Below, in pieces: positions 8,572-16,481 of a stretch of DNA of 50,584 nucleotides. This stretch comes from Bryobacter sp. (lineage in GTDB: Bacteria; Acidobacteriota; Terriglobia; Bryobacterales; Bryobacteraceae). The translations under genes were made by a program, and so were the position numbers. The notes under the pieces were generated by a model, which made no database searches, was not told the DNA's origin, and worked only from the letters and a program-made list of their open reading frames with translations. The stretch's first letter is position 1. Each line of letters opens with the position of its first letter. The stretch covers positions 1-50,584 of the forward strand of contig JALHNH010000048.1 of assembly GCA_022843625.1 (NCBI GenBank), given 5' to 3'.

Positions 8572-11500
8572 ATGTAAGCGGTATTTTTATTCAGCGTCCG
8601 ATTGCGACGACGCTTTTGATGGTGGCGATTGGCCTGTTTGGTGTGATTGCTTATCGCAATTTGCCTGTTAGCGATTTGCCAAACGTAGATTTGCCGACGC
8701 TGCTGGTGACGGCGCAGTTGCCTGGGGCGAGCCCGGAGACGATGGCTTCTGCAGTGGCGACGCCGCTGGAAGCTCAGTTTTCGACCATTGCTGGCCTTGC
8801 TTCGATGACCAGCATCAACACGCTGGGGTCAACGCAGATCACGCTTGAGTTTGACCTGGCGCGGAGCCTAGATGGGGCGGCAGTGGACGTGCAGGCGGCG
8901 ATTACGCAATCCTCACGCATGATGCCACCGGGGATGCCGACGCCGCCGACTTTTGCCAAGGTGAACCCGGCCGATCAGCCGATTTTGTACCTGGCGCTGT
9001 CGTCGACATCGATGCCGCTTTATGGGTTGAATGAGTTTGCCGAGACGCGTGTAGCGCAGCGGATTTCGCAGGTGACGGGTGTAGCGCAGGTTTCAATTCT
9101 AGGGTCGCAGCGCTATGCGGTGCATGTACAGATGGACCCTTATGCTATGGCCTCGCGCCAGATCGGGATCAACGAAGTTGAGACTGCGCTGAGGAACTGG
9201 AATTCGAATCAGCCGACGGGCACGATTAATGGGCCACAGCGGGCATTTACTTTGCAGTCGAGCGGACAGTTGATGAATGCGGCGGCGTTCAAGTCTGTGA
9301 TTGTGAATTACCGGGGCGGGTCGCCGGTGCGGCTTGAGGAGTTGGGCCGGATTGTGGACGGAGTGGAAGACGATAAGACGGCTTCGTGGTTTTGCGATGA
9401 GGCCGGATGCAGGAGGTCGATTGTGCTGGGGATCCAGCGGCAACCGGGAACCAATACGATCGCTGTTACGGACGGTATCAAGAAATTGATGCCGCAGTTC
9501 AAGAACGATCTGCCGCCTTCGGTTGAGATGAAGGTGTTCTATGACCGGTCGGATACGATTCGCGAGAGCTACAAAGATGTGCAGTTCACGATGCTGCTGA
9601 CGCTGATTTTGATTGTTGGTGTGATCTACATCTTCCTACGTAATTTCTCTGCTACGGTGATTCCGTCACTCGCCCTGCCCTTCTCTATTGTGGGTACGTT
9701 TGCGGTGATGTATCTGTGTGGGTACTCGCTGGACAACCTGTCGATGATGGCTTTGATTCTCGCGATTGGCTTTGTTGTGGACGATGCGATCGTGATGCTG
9801 GAGAACATCGTGCGTCATATGGAAATGGGTAAGCCTCCGATGCAGGCGGCGCTTGAAGGAGCGAGCGAGATCAGTTTCACGATTGTGTCGATGACGATTT
9901 CGCTGGCAGCAGTATTCATTCCGATTCTGTTTATGGGCGGAGTGCTGGGGCGGTTGTTCCAGGAATTTGCAGTGACAATTTGTGTGGCCATTTTGATTTC
10001 TGGTGTTGTATCGGTGACGCTGACACCAATGCTGTCGAGCCGCTTCTTGAAGGCGCATCACGGGAACGAGTCGAAGTTTTATCAGGTGACCGAGCGCTGG
10101 TTTGAGGCCTGGCTGCATAGCTATGACGTGAGCCTGAAGTGGGTGATGCGGCACCGTGTAGCAACGATGGTGTTCTCGCTGGGGATTCTTGTTGCTACGG
10201 GCTGGTTGTTTCTCGAGGTTCCGAAGGGATTCATTCCTGATCAGGATACGGATCAATTGACGGTGATCACCGAGGCGCAGGAAGGCACTTCGTTTACTCA
10301 GATGGTGGAGCTTCAGAGCCAGATTGCTGAGTATTTGAGGCAGGACCCGGCGATTGATTCTCTGGTGTCGAACGTAGGTGGGTCTGCAGCGGCAACGCTA
10401 GGTGGAAATAACTACGGCCAGATCGTGGTGCACTTGAAGCCGCGGCATGAGCGGACGGAATTGGTGGACAAGATTATTGAGCGGATTCGCCCGCATCTTT
10501 CCCAGTATCCGGGAATGAAGGTGTATCCGCAGAATCCTCCAGTGGTGCGGATCGGTGGGCTGGTGTCGAAGAGCCAGTATCAGTACACGCTGTATTCGCC
10601 GGACAAGAATGCGCTGTATGAGACAGCGGCAGAGTTGACGGAGGAATTGAAGAAGCTGGATACACTTTCGGATGTGACGAATGATTTGATGATCAAGTCG
10701 CCGCAGGTCAAGATTGAAGTGAACCGCGACAAAGCGGCCAGCATGCAGGTGAATGTGACGCAAATCGAGAATGCGCTGTTTGATGCCTATGGACCGCGAT
10801 GGGCTTCGACGATCTATTCGCCCGTGAATGAGTATAAGGTGTTGCTGGAGTTGATGCCGGAGTATCAATCTGACCCGAAGTTGCTCTCGATGCTGTATTT
10901 CAAGGCTGGGAACAGCAGTCTGATTCCGCTGGATTCGCTGGCGAAGGTTGAGCTGGATAGCGGACCGCTGGCTATTAGTCACTATGGGCAGTTGACGGCA
11001 GTGACGGTATCGTTTGGAGTGAAGCCGGGTGCTTCGCTTGGGACGGCGCTTGATGGTGTTGCGAAGGCGGCCAAGGATGTTTTGCCGGAGACGGTGAGTG
11101 CGAGTTTTCAGGGATCGGCTCAGGCGTTTTATGGTTCGCTGGGGAATCTGTGGATCCTGATGGGTGTGGCAATTGCGGTTGTTTATATCGTGCTGGGGAT
11201 CCTGTATGAGAGCTTCATTCACCCGATCACGATTTTGTCGGGGTTGCCTAGCGCGGGCTTTGGAGCGCTGCTGACGCTGTATTTGTTCAAGATGGATTTG
11301 AGCATTTATGCGTTTGTGGGTTTGATCATGTTGATCGGTATTGTGAAGAAGAACGCGATCATGCAGATTGACTTTGCGCTGGAGGCGGAGCGGGAGGGTA
11401 TGTCGCCGGAAGAGGCGATTTATCAGGGTTGTCTGGTAAGGTTTCGGCCGATCATGATGACGACGATGTGTGCGTTGCTGGGTGCTGTGCCGATTGCGGT

Positions 11501-11672
11501 TGGGTATGGAGCAGGTGGCGAGGCACGGCAGCCGCTGGGTCTGGTGGTTGTGGGTGGGTTGTTGTTCTCGCAGCTTGTGACGCTTTATCTGACGCCGGTG
11601 GTTTATACGTATCTGGCTAAGCTTGGGGCTAAGAAGAAAAAGGTTGCGGCGTTGGAGCCGGTGACGGCGTAG
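8568..11672 (+). CDS. RND multidrug efflux pump subunit (MdtC/AcrB family), second copy
   Basis: 1034 residues, clearly homologous to the preceding pump along its whole length but diverged throughout. The TM4 proton-relay motif GFVVDDAIVMLENIVRHME is intact, as are VPKGFIPDQDTDQL and GIVKKNAIMQIDFALEAER. Two unequal pump genes after one adaptor are known from MdtABC-type systems, where the two subunits form a heterotrimer. That organisation is likely here but not provable from sequence. The gene is translationally coupled to the first pump. No TolC-like channel gene follows; an intergenic gap of 47 bases ends the operon. Confidence 0.95.
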   Translation: MNVSGIFIQRPIATTLLMVAIGLFGVIAYRNLPVSDLPNVDLPTLLVTAQLPGASPETMASAVATPLEAQFSTIAGLASMTSINTLGSTQITLEFDLARSLDGAAVDVQAAITQSSRMMPPGMPTPPTFAKVNPADQPILYLALSSTSMPLYGLNEFAETRVAQRISQVTGVAQVSILGSQRYAVHVQMDPYAMASRQIGINEVETALRNWNSNQPTGTINGPQRAFTLQSSGQLMNAAAFKSVIVNYRGGSPVRLEELGRIVDGVEDDKTASWFCDEAGCRRSIVLGIQRQPGTNTIAVTDGIKKLMPQFKNDLPPSVEMKVFYDRSDTIRESYKDVQFTMLLTLILIVGVIYIFLRNFSATVIPSLALPFSIVGTFAVMYLCGYSLDNLSMMALILAIGFVVDDAIVMLENIVRHMEMGKPPMQAALEGASEISFTIVSMTISLAAVFIPILFMGGVLGRLFQEFAVTICVAILISGVVSVTLTPMLSSRFLKAHHGNESKFYQVTERWFEAWLHSYDVSLKWVMRHRVATMVFSLGILVATGWLFLEVPKGFIPDQDTDQLTVITEAQEGTSFTQMVELQSQIAEYLRQDPAIDSLVSNVGGSAAATLGGNNYGQIVVHLKPRHERTELVDKIIERIRPHLSQYPGMKVYPQNPPVVRIGGLVSKSQYQYTLYSPDKNALYETAAELTEELKKLDTLSDVTNDLMIKSPQVKIEVNRDKAASMQVNVTQIENALFDAYGPRWASTIYSPVNEYKVLLELMPEYQSDPKLLSMLYFKAGNSSLIPLDSLAKVELDSGPLAISHYGQLTAVTVSFGVKPGASLGTALDGVAKAAKDVLPETVSASFQGSAQAFYGSLGNLWILMGVAIAVVYIVLGILYESFIHPITILSGLPSAGFGALLTLYLFKMDLSIYAFVGLIMLIGIVKKNAIMQIDFALEAEREGMSPEEAIYQGCLVRFRPIMMTTMCALLGAVPIAVGYGAGGEARQPLGLVVVGGLLFSQLVTLYLTPVVYTYLAKLGAKKKKVAALEPVTA

Positions 11673-11719
11673 AACATTCTCCCCTTTGCAATATCAACGA
11701 ATTAGGGCAATATTAGGGT

Positions 11720-12043
11720 ATGGCAATAGTTCCAGCAGGGTTGGTCCATCAAGGCCAGCTTAATTCTGAAATCGATGGGGCGGTCCAGAAATTTGGACCG
11801 GATGTTGCGCATGTTTTTTATAGCTTGGGCGAGGACTCTACGGGAGAAGCCGCAATCTTCTTTCGCATCGTATTAACAGACTCGGCTGCGAAAGAAGAGA
11901 ACCTTACTAGTGTCACCAGTCGCATAGCCAGGCTAGTCTTCGATGAAGTGCGCCCTCTCGAAAACTGGGGATTGTATCCTTATTTTTACTACCGAAGCCA
12001 ATCCGAATGGCAGAACCGATACGACCCTGAATGGTCGATCTAG
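11720..12043 (+). CDS. Small protein of unknown function paired with HEPN gene
   Basis: 107 residues, no signal peptide or membrane segment. I do not recognise a family. The middle (DVAHVFYSLGEDSTGEAAIFFRIVLTD) predicts alternating strands, and the end is aromatic-rich (NWGLYPYFYYRSQSEWQNRY). Its stop codon is directly followed by the ATG of the HEPN-like gene, so the two form a tight two-gene unit. By analogy with HEPN/MNT pairs it could be the antitoxin or nucleotidyltransferase-like partner, but the GSx10DxD motif of minimal nucleotidyltransferases is absent. Its base composition and codon use look less GC-biased than in the flanking genes. Confidence 0.6.
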   Translation: MAIVPAGLVHQGQLNSEIDGAVQKFGPDVAHVFYSLGEDSTGEAAIFFRIVLTDSAAKEENLTSVTSRIARLVFDEVRPLENWGLYPYFYYRSQSEWQNRYDPEWSI

Positions 12044-12517
12044 ATGGCCTTCCATGATGATTTGCTGGCACAGGCTTTGCAACTTGTACACTCAACCCCA
12101 CCGACACAAGCAAGCTTGAGAAGGGCTGTGTCTTCGGCCTACTACGCTGTTTTCCATCTGCTAATTGACGCGGCCGTTGCAAATTGGAGCAACCCGGCTG
12201 CGCGTGCCGCCCTGGCGCGTGCTTTCGATCACGGAAACATGAAATCGGCTTCCATGCGTGTCTCAAACCGTAAGCTATTTCCCTTCGCGAGCGAAGATCC
12301 GGATTTTGTTAAGGGATTGAGGCTCGTCGCGGACACATTTGTTCAACTTCAGAACCATCGGCATTTTGCGGATTATAACCTCACGAGAGACCTCGAAGTC
12401 ACCCATGCAGTCAACTACGTAAGGTCCGCTGAACAAGTTTTTGCCACATGGCCCAAACTTCGGGCAAGCCAAATCTCGCAGGATTATCTCGTCTCGCTTA
12501 TGGTGAAGCCGCGCTGA
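12044..12517 (+). CDS. HEPN-like domain protein, candidate toxin partner
   Basis: 157 residues, mostly helical. The motif LRRAVSSAYYAVFHLLIDAAV near residues 26-45 closely resembles the first helices of UPF0332-type HEPN proteins, and LQNHRHFADYN near residue 107 resembles their conserved 'R..ADY' region. Many HEPN proteins are RNases or their regulators in toxin-antitoxin units. A clear Rx4-6H catalytic motif was not found, so activity is uncertain. The ATG follows the stop of the 107-aa gene with no gap. The convergent Kelch gene ends two bases away. Confidence 0.65.
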   Translation: MAFHDDLLAQALQLVHSTPPTQASLRRAVSSAYYAVFHLLIDAAVANWSNPAARAALARAFDHGNMKSASMRVSNRKLFPFASEDPDFVKGLRLVADTFVQLQNHRHFADYNLTRDLEVTHAVNYVRSAEQVFATWPKLRASQISQDYLVSLMVKPR

Positions 12518-12519
12518 GG

Positions 12520-14085
12520 CTAGCGGAGGAAGAGCTGGACTCCGGGTTGGCTTTCGGCTTCTCCGATTCGGAGCTTTACTGTTGCGGTGCCGGTGGGTAG
12601 GTTGGTGGGGATTCTTGCGTTGATTTGCATCAGGCCGGCTGCGCCGGGGGAGGTTGCGACGAAGAGGAGTTCTGCTCTTTGGCCACCGATCTCGAGTGCT
12701 ACCTGAGTTGGATTGCTTCCCTGCCCTGTGGCGTAGAAGACGATGATTGATCCCGGGGCGGCTGGGCTGGTTGCGGAGTTGAGCGTGTTGTCTTCGTTGA
12801 CTCCCGTGGGGAAGAGGCCTGGGTGGGAAGCGACTATCGGTACCTTGAGTTCATTGCTCGATTCGCCCTCTCTCGTCACTTTGATGGTGGCTTCTCCTGT
12901 TGCGGGGAGATCGGTCGGGACTTGCAGGTTGATCTGATTCGACTGCGAGAATAAGGCAGGGACTGGTGTTCCGTTCAGGGTGATCTGCGGGTCGGGGCTT
13001 AAGCTGTCTCCGAAGAGGGAAATGTACTCGCCTGCGGCTAGTGCGCCGCCGATTCCGCTGAAGGCGTTGGTGATGCCGCCCGTTGCCAGGCGTGGGAGGT
13101 TGGTGAGGCCGCTGCGGAGTTGCCAGAGTTCGCTGGTGTTGCCCGAGTTGGTGCTGCCTCCGAAGAAGTATGTTGCGCCACGTTCTGCGGCGTAGGCACC
13201 CTGGTGGCGGAGGCGGGCGCTGGGGCCGCTGGTGTTGAGCTGGTTCCAGGTGCGGGTTTGTGGGTTGAAGGTCCAGGTATCGGAGAGGGTGCCTCGGCCG
13301 GAGCCGCCGAAGAGGATCAATTGCATGCGACGGGTGTCGAACGAGATGCCGTAGTGCTGGCGGGCTGCGGGCTGGACGCCGCCGGTGATTTCTGTCCAGC
13401 GGTTGATGCGGAGGTCAAAGGCCCAGAGATCGCCCAAGGGGCAGGGGCCGGCACCGCTGGCGCAGCCGCCGTAGAGGTACATCTGACGGGATTGCGGATC
13501 GAGGACGGCGTGGTGGAGGCAACGGCGGAGGGGACGGTTGGCGGAGGGGGAGATGTTGCTCCACTGGTTGGTGTTCAGATCGAAGGCCCAGGTGTCGTCG
13601 AAGCGGCCTGAATCGGTGAAGCCGTGGGAGATGATCATGCGGTTGGTTTCTTCGTCGAGCACTGCGGAGTGGCCGTAGCGGTTGCTGGGGCCAGCGCCGT
13701 CGATGGCTAGGCGGGACCAGTTGTTGGCGGCGATGTCGTAGGCCCAGACGTCGCTGAAGAAGCCACGGGCCTGGCCTGCGAAGAGGATGAGGCGCCGGCG
13801 TTTGTTATCGGTGAGAAGAGTGTGGCCGAGGCGGGATGGGGGGAGGGTGCCGGTGGGTTTGAGCTTGGTCCAGGTCTGGTTGGAAAGAGAGTAGGCCCAG
13901 AGGTCGTTTAGAGTGTCGCTGGCCTGGCCGCCGAAAAGGAAGATGTTGGCTGAGTCGCGATCGTAGCTGATGGTGCCGTCGATACGGGCTGGAGGGGCTT
14001 GTCCGTTGACAGGGAGTTGTTCGTAGCGCCAGTCCTGAGCGGCGAGGGTGAGAGTGAAGAGGAGAATGCCAGCGATGTACTTCAT
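12520..14085 (-). CDS. Secreted Kelch-repeat protein with C-terminal TIGR03437-type domain
   Basis: About 521 residues. The preferred start is the ATG at 14085, which begins the signal peptide MKYIAGILLFTLTLAAQ; an ATG at 14094 is also in frame. Residues of about 25-330 are Kelch-type propeller blades (for example IFLFGGQASDTLNDLWAY, RRLILFAGQARGFFSDVWAY and LILFGGSGRGTLSDTWTF). The rest resembles the extracellular C-terminal domain TIGR03437, which is abundant in Solibacter relatives (GEYISLFGDSL, SQSNQINLQVP, ATGQGSNP, NARIPTNLPTGTATVKL). Probably a surface or secreted binding protein; no enzymatic residues are visible. Confidence 0.85.
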   Translation of the reverse strand: MKYIAGILLFTLTLAAQDWRYEQLPVNGQAPPARIDGTISYDRDSANIFLFGGQASDTLNDLWAYSLSNQTWTKLKPTGTLPPSRLGHTLLTDNKRRRLILFAGQARGFFSDVWAYDIAANNWSRLAIDGAGPSNRYGHSAVLDEETNRMIISHGFTDSGRFDDTWAFDLNTNQWSNISPSANRPLRRCLHHAVLDPQSRQMYLYGGCASGAGPCPLGDLWAFDLRINRWTEITGGVQPAARQHYGISFDTRRMQLILFGGSGRGTLSDTWTFNPQTRTWNQLNTSGPSARLRHQGAYAAERGATYFFGGSTNSGNTSELWQLRSGLTNLPRLATGGITNAFSGIGGALAAGEYISLFGDSLSPDPQITLNGTPVPALFSQSNQINLQVPTDLPATGEATIKVTREGESSNELKVPIVASHPGLFPTGVNEDNTLNSATSPAAPGSIIVFYATGQGSNPTQVALEIGGQRAELLFVATSPGAAGLMQINARIPTNLPTGTATVKLRIGEAESQPGVQLFLR

Positions 14086-14141
14086 GGCTGGCATTTGCGA
14101 TGTTGGGAATAAATGGTTACGGTGAGGACGCAGAAAAGCGC

Positions 14142-14175
14142 AAAGGCCTTCAAGCCGGAGCTTGAAGGCCTTTTG
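14142..14175. terminator. Intrinsic terminator, 14-bp perfect stem
   Basis: AAAGGCCTTCAAGC at 14142-14155 and its exact reverse complement at 14160-14173 flank a four-base loop (CGGA). Short T-runs occur on both sides. It lies 27 bases after the stop codon of the PEP-CTERM gene (minus strand), which it most likely terminates, and just upstream of the Kelch gene. Confidence 0.8.
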
Positions 14176-14200
14176 GTTCGATCTTTAGGAGGGATTGAAG

Positions 14201-14836
14201 TTAACCGCGCTTGCGGCGGAAGAAGATTGCAGCAGCACCAGTCAGGAACAGCGCAACCGAACTGGGTTCTGGAACACGGGGAGTTTCGGCGGCAGCTTCC
14301 ACATTCAGGACGTCAAATGCCCAATTTCCAGTGCGTGCTGAGCCCCCAACATCACAGAACTGAGAAGCGGTACAGCCACCAGATCCCGCCGTGAAGTTGC
14401 CGTCGCCATCTCTTCCAAAGCCATTAGAAATGTTTGGCCCGATTGCAAAATTATTGTATTGCATTACGGACACTGTGTAGGTCCCCGCAACCAACGCAGA
14501 GGTCAAAAATGTGTCAAATCTTGCGCCCGTTACCGAATCAGGATCGACGTTTACTCCACCATCATCATTCTGATCGATAAGAGCACCGGACGAGTCAAAC
14601 AAGGCCAGGATCGTATCGAAGCCCCCTCGAGCGATTGTTGCTCCCGCTGCATTTACTCCGCCAGCATACGACCAGGAACGAAGGGTGACAGTTGAGGGAG
14701 CACCCACGTTAAAAGTAATAAGCTGCACGTTATCGTCCTGCGTGAATGACCCGGTAAAAGAGAAGTTTGCCGCCCAAGTGCTGAGCGAAAACAAAGTACC
14801 TAAAACCAAGGTTTTAGTAAGAGAATGAAACTTCAT
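14201..14836 (-). CDS. PEP-CTERM sorting-domain protein, DVUA0089-like
   Basis: About 211 residues from the ATG at 14836, which has a GAGGAA ribosome binding site nine bases upstream and begins the signal peptide MKFHSLTKTLVLGTLFSLSTWA. The open frame extends upstream to 14902 without a better start. The body is a predicted beta-sandwich (NFSFTGSFTQDDNVQLITF, FDTILALFDSSGALIDQND) like the DVUA0089/PPC-type family. The C-terminus is a typical PEP-CTERM tail: VPEPSS, a membrane helix VALFLTGAAAIFF, then RRKRG. Such proteins are handled by an exosortase and anchored or released at the cell surface. No exosortase gene is in this window. Confidence 0.87.
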   Translation of the reverse strand: MKFHSLTKTLVLGTLFSLSTWAANFSFTGSFTQDDNVQLITFNVGAPSTVTLRSWSYAGGVNAAGATIARGGFDTILALFDSSGALIDQNDDGGVNVDPDSVTGARFDTFLTSALVAGTYTVSVMQYNNFAIGPNISNGFGRDGDGNFTAGSGGCTASQFCDVGGSARTGNWAFDVLNVEAAAETPRVPEPSSVALFLTGAAAIFFRRKRG

Positions 14837-14998
14837 AAGTGATGTTCCTCGTGAGAATTTAGAAATGTGGACGAATTCCAAAATTATCAGGAGACAATGC
14901 AATTCGAAAGGTATGAATGGGCTAATCCGTACCAGATAGCACTTATTAAAATACTAGTACTTTGGTTAGGTTTTTTTGATTGAAAGCGCAAGCGGCTG

Positions 14999-15020
14999 AA
15001 GAGTGGCGCGAGGCCTTTTC
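14999..15020. repeat. Copy of the tauE 3' coding end in the intergenic region
   Basis: The 22 bases here match 15084-15105, inside the 3' end of the sulfite exporter gene, at 20 positions. Read on the minus strand, both copies encode KGLAPLF, and the internal difference is at a silent codon position. This suggests a leftover of a duplicated gene end rather than chance. The rest of the 14837-15073 gap holds an AT-rich patch around 14937-14980 and nothing else recognisable. Confidence 0.45.
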
Positions 15021-15073
15021 TGGATCGTGGCTGACTATTCAGGGACGGTTTGCATGAAGCTACGGGATCAAAT

Positions 15074-15829
15074 TTATCTAATAAAGAGGGGCGCGAGGCC
15101 TTTCCAACTCATATGAAGGCCGAGGTAGCCGAAGACGATACTCATGGCTAGCTGAAGCTTGTGACCTGGAATGCGCGTTCCGAGCCAGGAGCCGATGATT
15201 GCTCCGGGGATTCCTCCGATGAGCATCTTCGTTACCAGAGCCTGATCGACATGGCCGAAGATGACGTGAATACCACTGCCGATGAAGCTGAGGGCCATGC
15301 CGAAGAGTAAGTCAGTGCCGACGATGGTGGCGGTTGGCAGGACGGTTTTGTACATCAGGAGGAGGCCGCCGAGGGCGCCTGCTCCGGCTGAGGAGAAGCC
15401 GACTTCGGCACCGATTGGCAGGGTAGCGAGGGGGATCAGCCAGCGCCGCTCGACGTTGGGACGCGGGGCTTGTTTGGTGCGGAATAGGCGGAGGAAGGCG
15501 AGGCCGGCGATGGTGGCACCGACCAGGGGCAGGAGGATGGGTTCGATTTGCTTTTTGCTGAGATGGAGGAGGATCCAGGAGCCGAGGAGGACGCCTGGGA
15601 GCCCGCCGGCGAGCATGAGGCCGAGGATCTTCCAGTCGACACTCTTGCGAAAGATGTAGAGGGGCGAGGCGAAGACCTTTGTGACGAAAACGAAGGCTAG
15701 CGAGGTGCCGACGCTTTCTGAGGCGCTGCGGCCTAGCAGTAGCACCAAGAGCGGGACCGTGAGTGGGCCGCCGCCGGCACCGGTTAGGCCGACGATCATT
15801 GCTATGGCGAAGCCGAGTATTGATTCCAT
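15074..15829 (-). CDS. Sulfite exporter TauE/SafE family permease
   Basis: 251 residues with about seven or eight hydrophobic membrane segments. It starts with MESILGFAIAMIVGLTGAGGGPLTVPLLV, and the glycine-rich GAGGG motif is typical of the family, as is the second-half repeat GAEVGFSSAGAGALGG and PGAIIGSWLGTRIP. The family exports sulfite, sulfoacetate or related organosulfur anions, and some members act in uptake. Here it is the last gene of the cysD-cysN-cysH operon, seven bases after cysH, which supports a role in sulfate uptake or in removal of excess sulfite formed by CysH. Confidence 0.9.
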   Translation of the reverse strand: MESILGFAIAMIVGLTGAGGGPLTVPLLVLLLGRSASESVGTSLAFVFVTKVFASPLYIFRKSVDWKILGLMLAGGLPGVLLGSWILLHLSKKQIEPILLPLVGATIAGLAFLRLFRTKQAPRPNVERRWLIPLATLPIGAEVGFSSAGAGALGGLLLMYKTVLPTATIVGTDLLFGMALSFIGSGIHVIFGHVDQALVTKMLIGGIPGAIIGSWLGTRIPGHKLQLAMSIVFGYLGLHMSWKGLAPLFIR

Positions 15830-15836
15830 GAGCAGG

Positions 15837-16481
15837 TTAACTGGAGAAGGTGTGGATGCCGCACTCTAGTTTTTTGCCGCCCCAACGGCCGCTGCGGAGG
15901 TTGTCTTCGCTGGCGGGTTTGGCGGTGCAGGGTTCGCAGCCGATGCTGGTGAAGCCCTGATCGTAGAGCTCGAGGATGGGCAGGTTGTTCTCGCGGGCGT
16001 ATTGCCAGACTTGCTTCCAGGTCCAGTGGGCGAGGGGGCTGACTTTGGCGATTTGTTTGCCGCTCTTGAGTTTGGTGGTTTCAAAGACTTCGAGCTTGGC
16101 TCGCGTTGGGGATTGTTCGCGGCGGAGGCCGGTGAACCAGACGTCGTAATTTTCGAGGCCGTCAAAAAGGGGCTCGACTTTGCGGAGCTGGCAGCATCTG
16201 GCGGGTTCGGTCTGGTTGAGGATGCCGAAGGCGGCTTCCTGATCGGCTACCGATTGGGTGGCCGCGAGGTTGTGGAGGTTGAGGTTCCAATCCTTTGTGA
16301 GCTGGTCGCGATAGGCGTAGGTCTCGGCGAAATGGTAGCCGGTTTCGAGGAAGAGGACCGGGATGTTCGGATCGCGCTGAAGAAGATAGTGGAGGAGCAC
16401 TACGTCTTCAAGTTGGAAGCTGCAGGTGTAGCAGGCCTTGCCTGTGAGAGCCTGATCGATCGATTGGAGCACTTCGCTCAT
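15837..16481 (-). CDS. cysH: Phosphoadenylyl/adenylyl-sulfate reductase
   Basis: 214 residues, a PAPS/APS reductase of the CysH family. It reduces activated sulfate to sulfite in the cytoplasm with thioredoxin as donor. The catalytic Cys is in ECGIHTF near the C-terminus (Cys207). Cysteine pairs CC at 96-97 and GCEPC at 182/185 are the four ligands of the [4Fe-4S] cluster, which marks the APS-reducing type; E. coli CysH lacks these. No separate APS kinase gene is visible, consistent with direct APS reduction. It overlaps cysN by four bases. Confidence 0.93.
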   Translation of the reverse strand: MSEVLQSIDQALTGKACYTCSFQLEDVVLLHYLLQRDPNIPVLFLETGYHFAETYAYRDQLTKDWNLNLHNLAATQSVADQEAAFGILNQTEPARCCQLRKVEPLFDGLENYDVWFTGLRREQSPTRAKLEVFETTKLKSGKQIAKVSPLAHWTWKQVWQYARENNLPILELYDQGFTSIGCEPCTAKPASEDNLRSGRWGGKKLECGIHTFSS

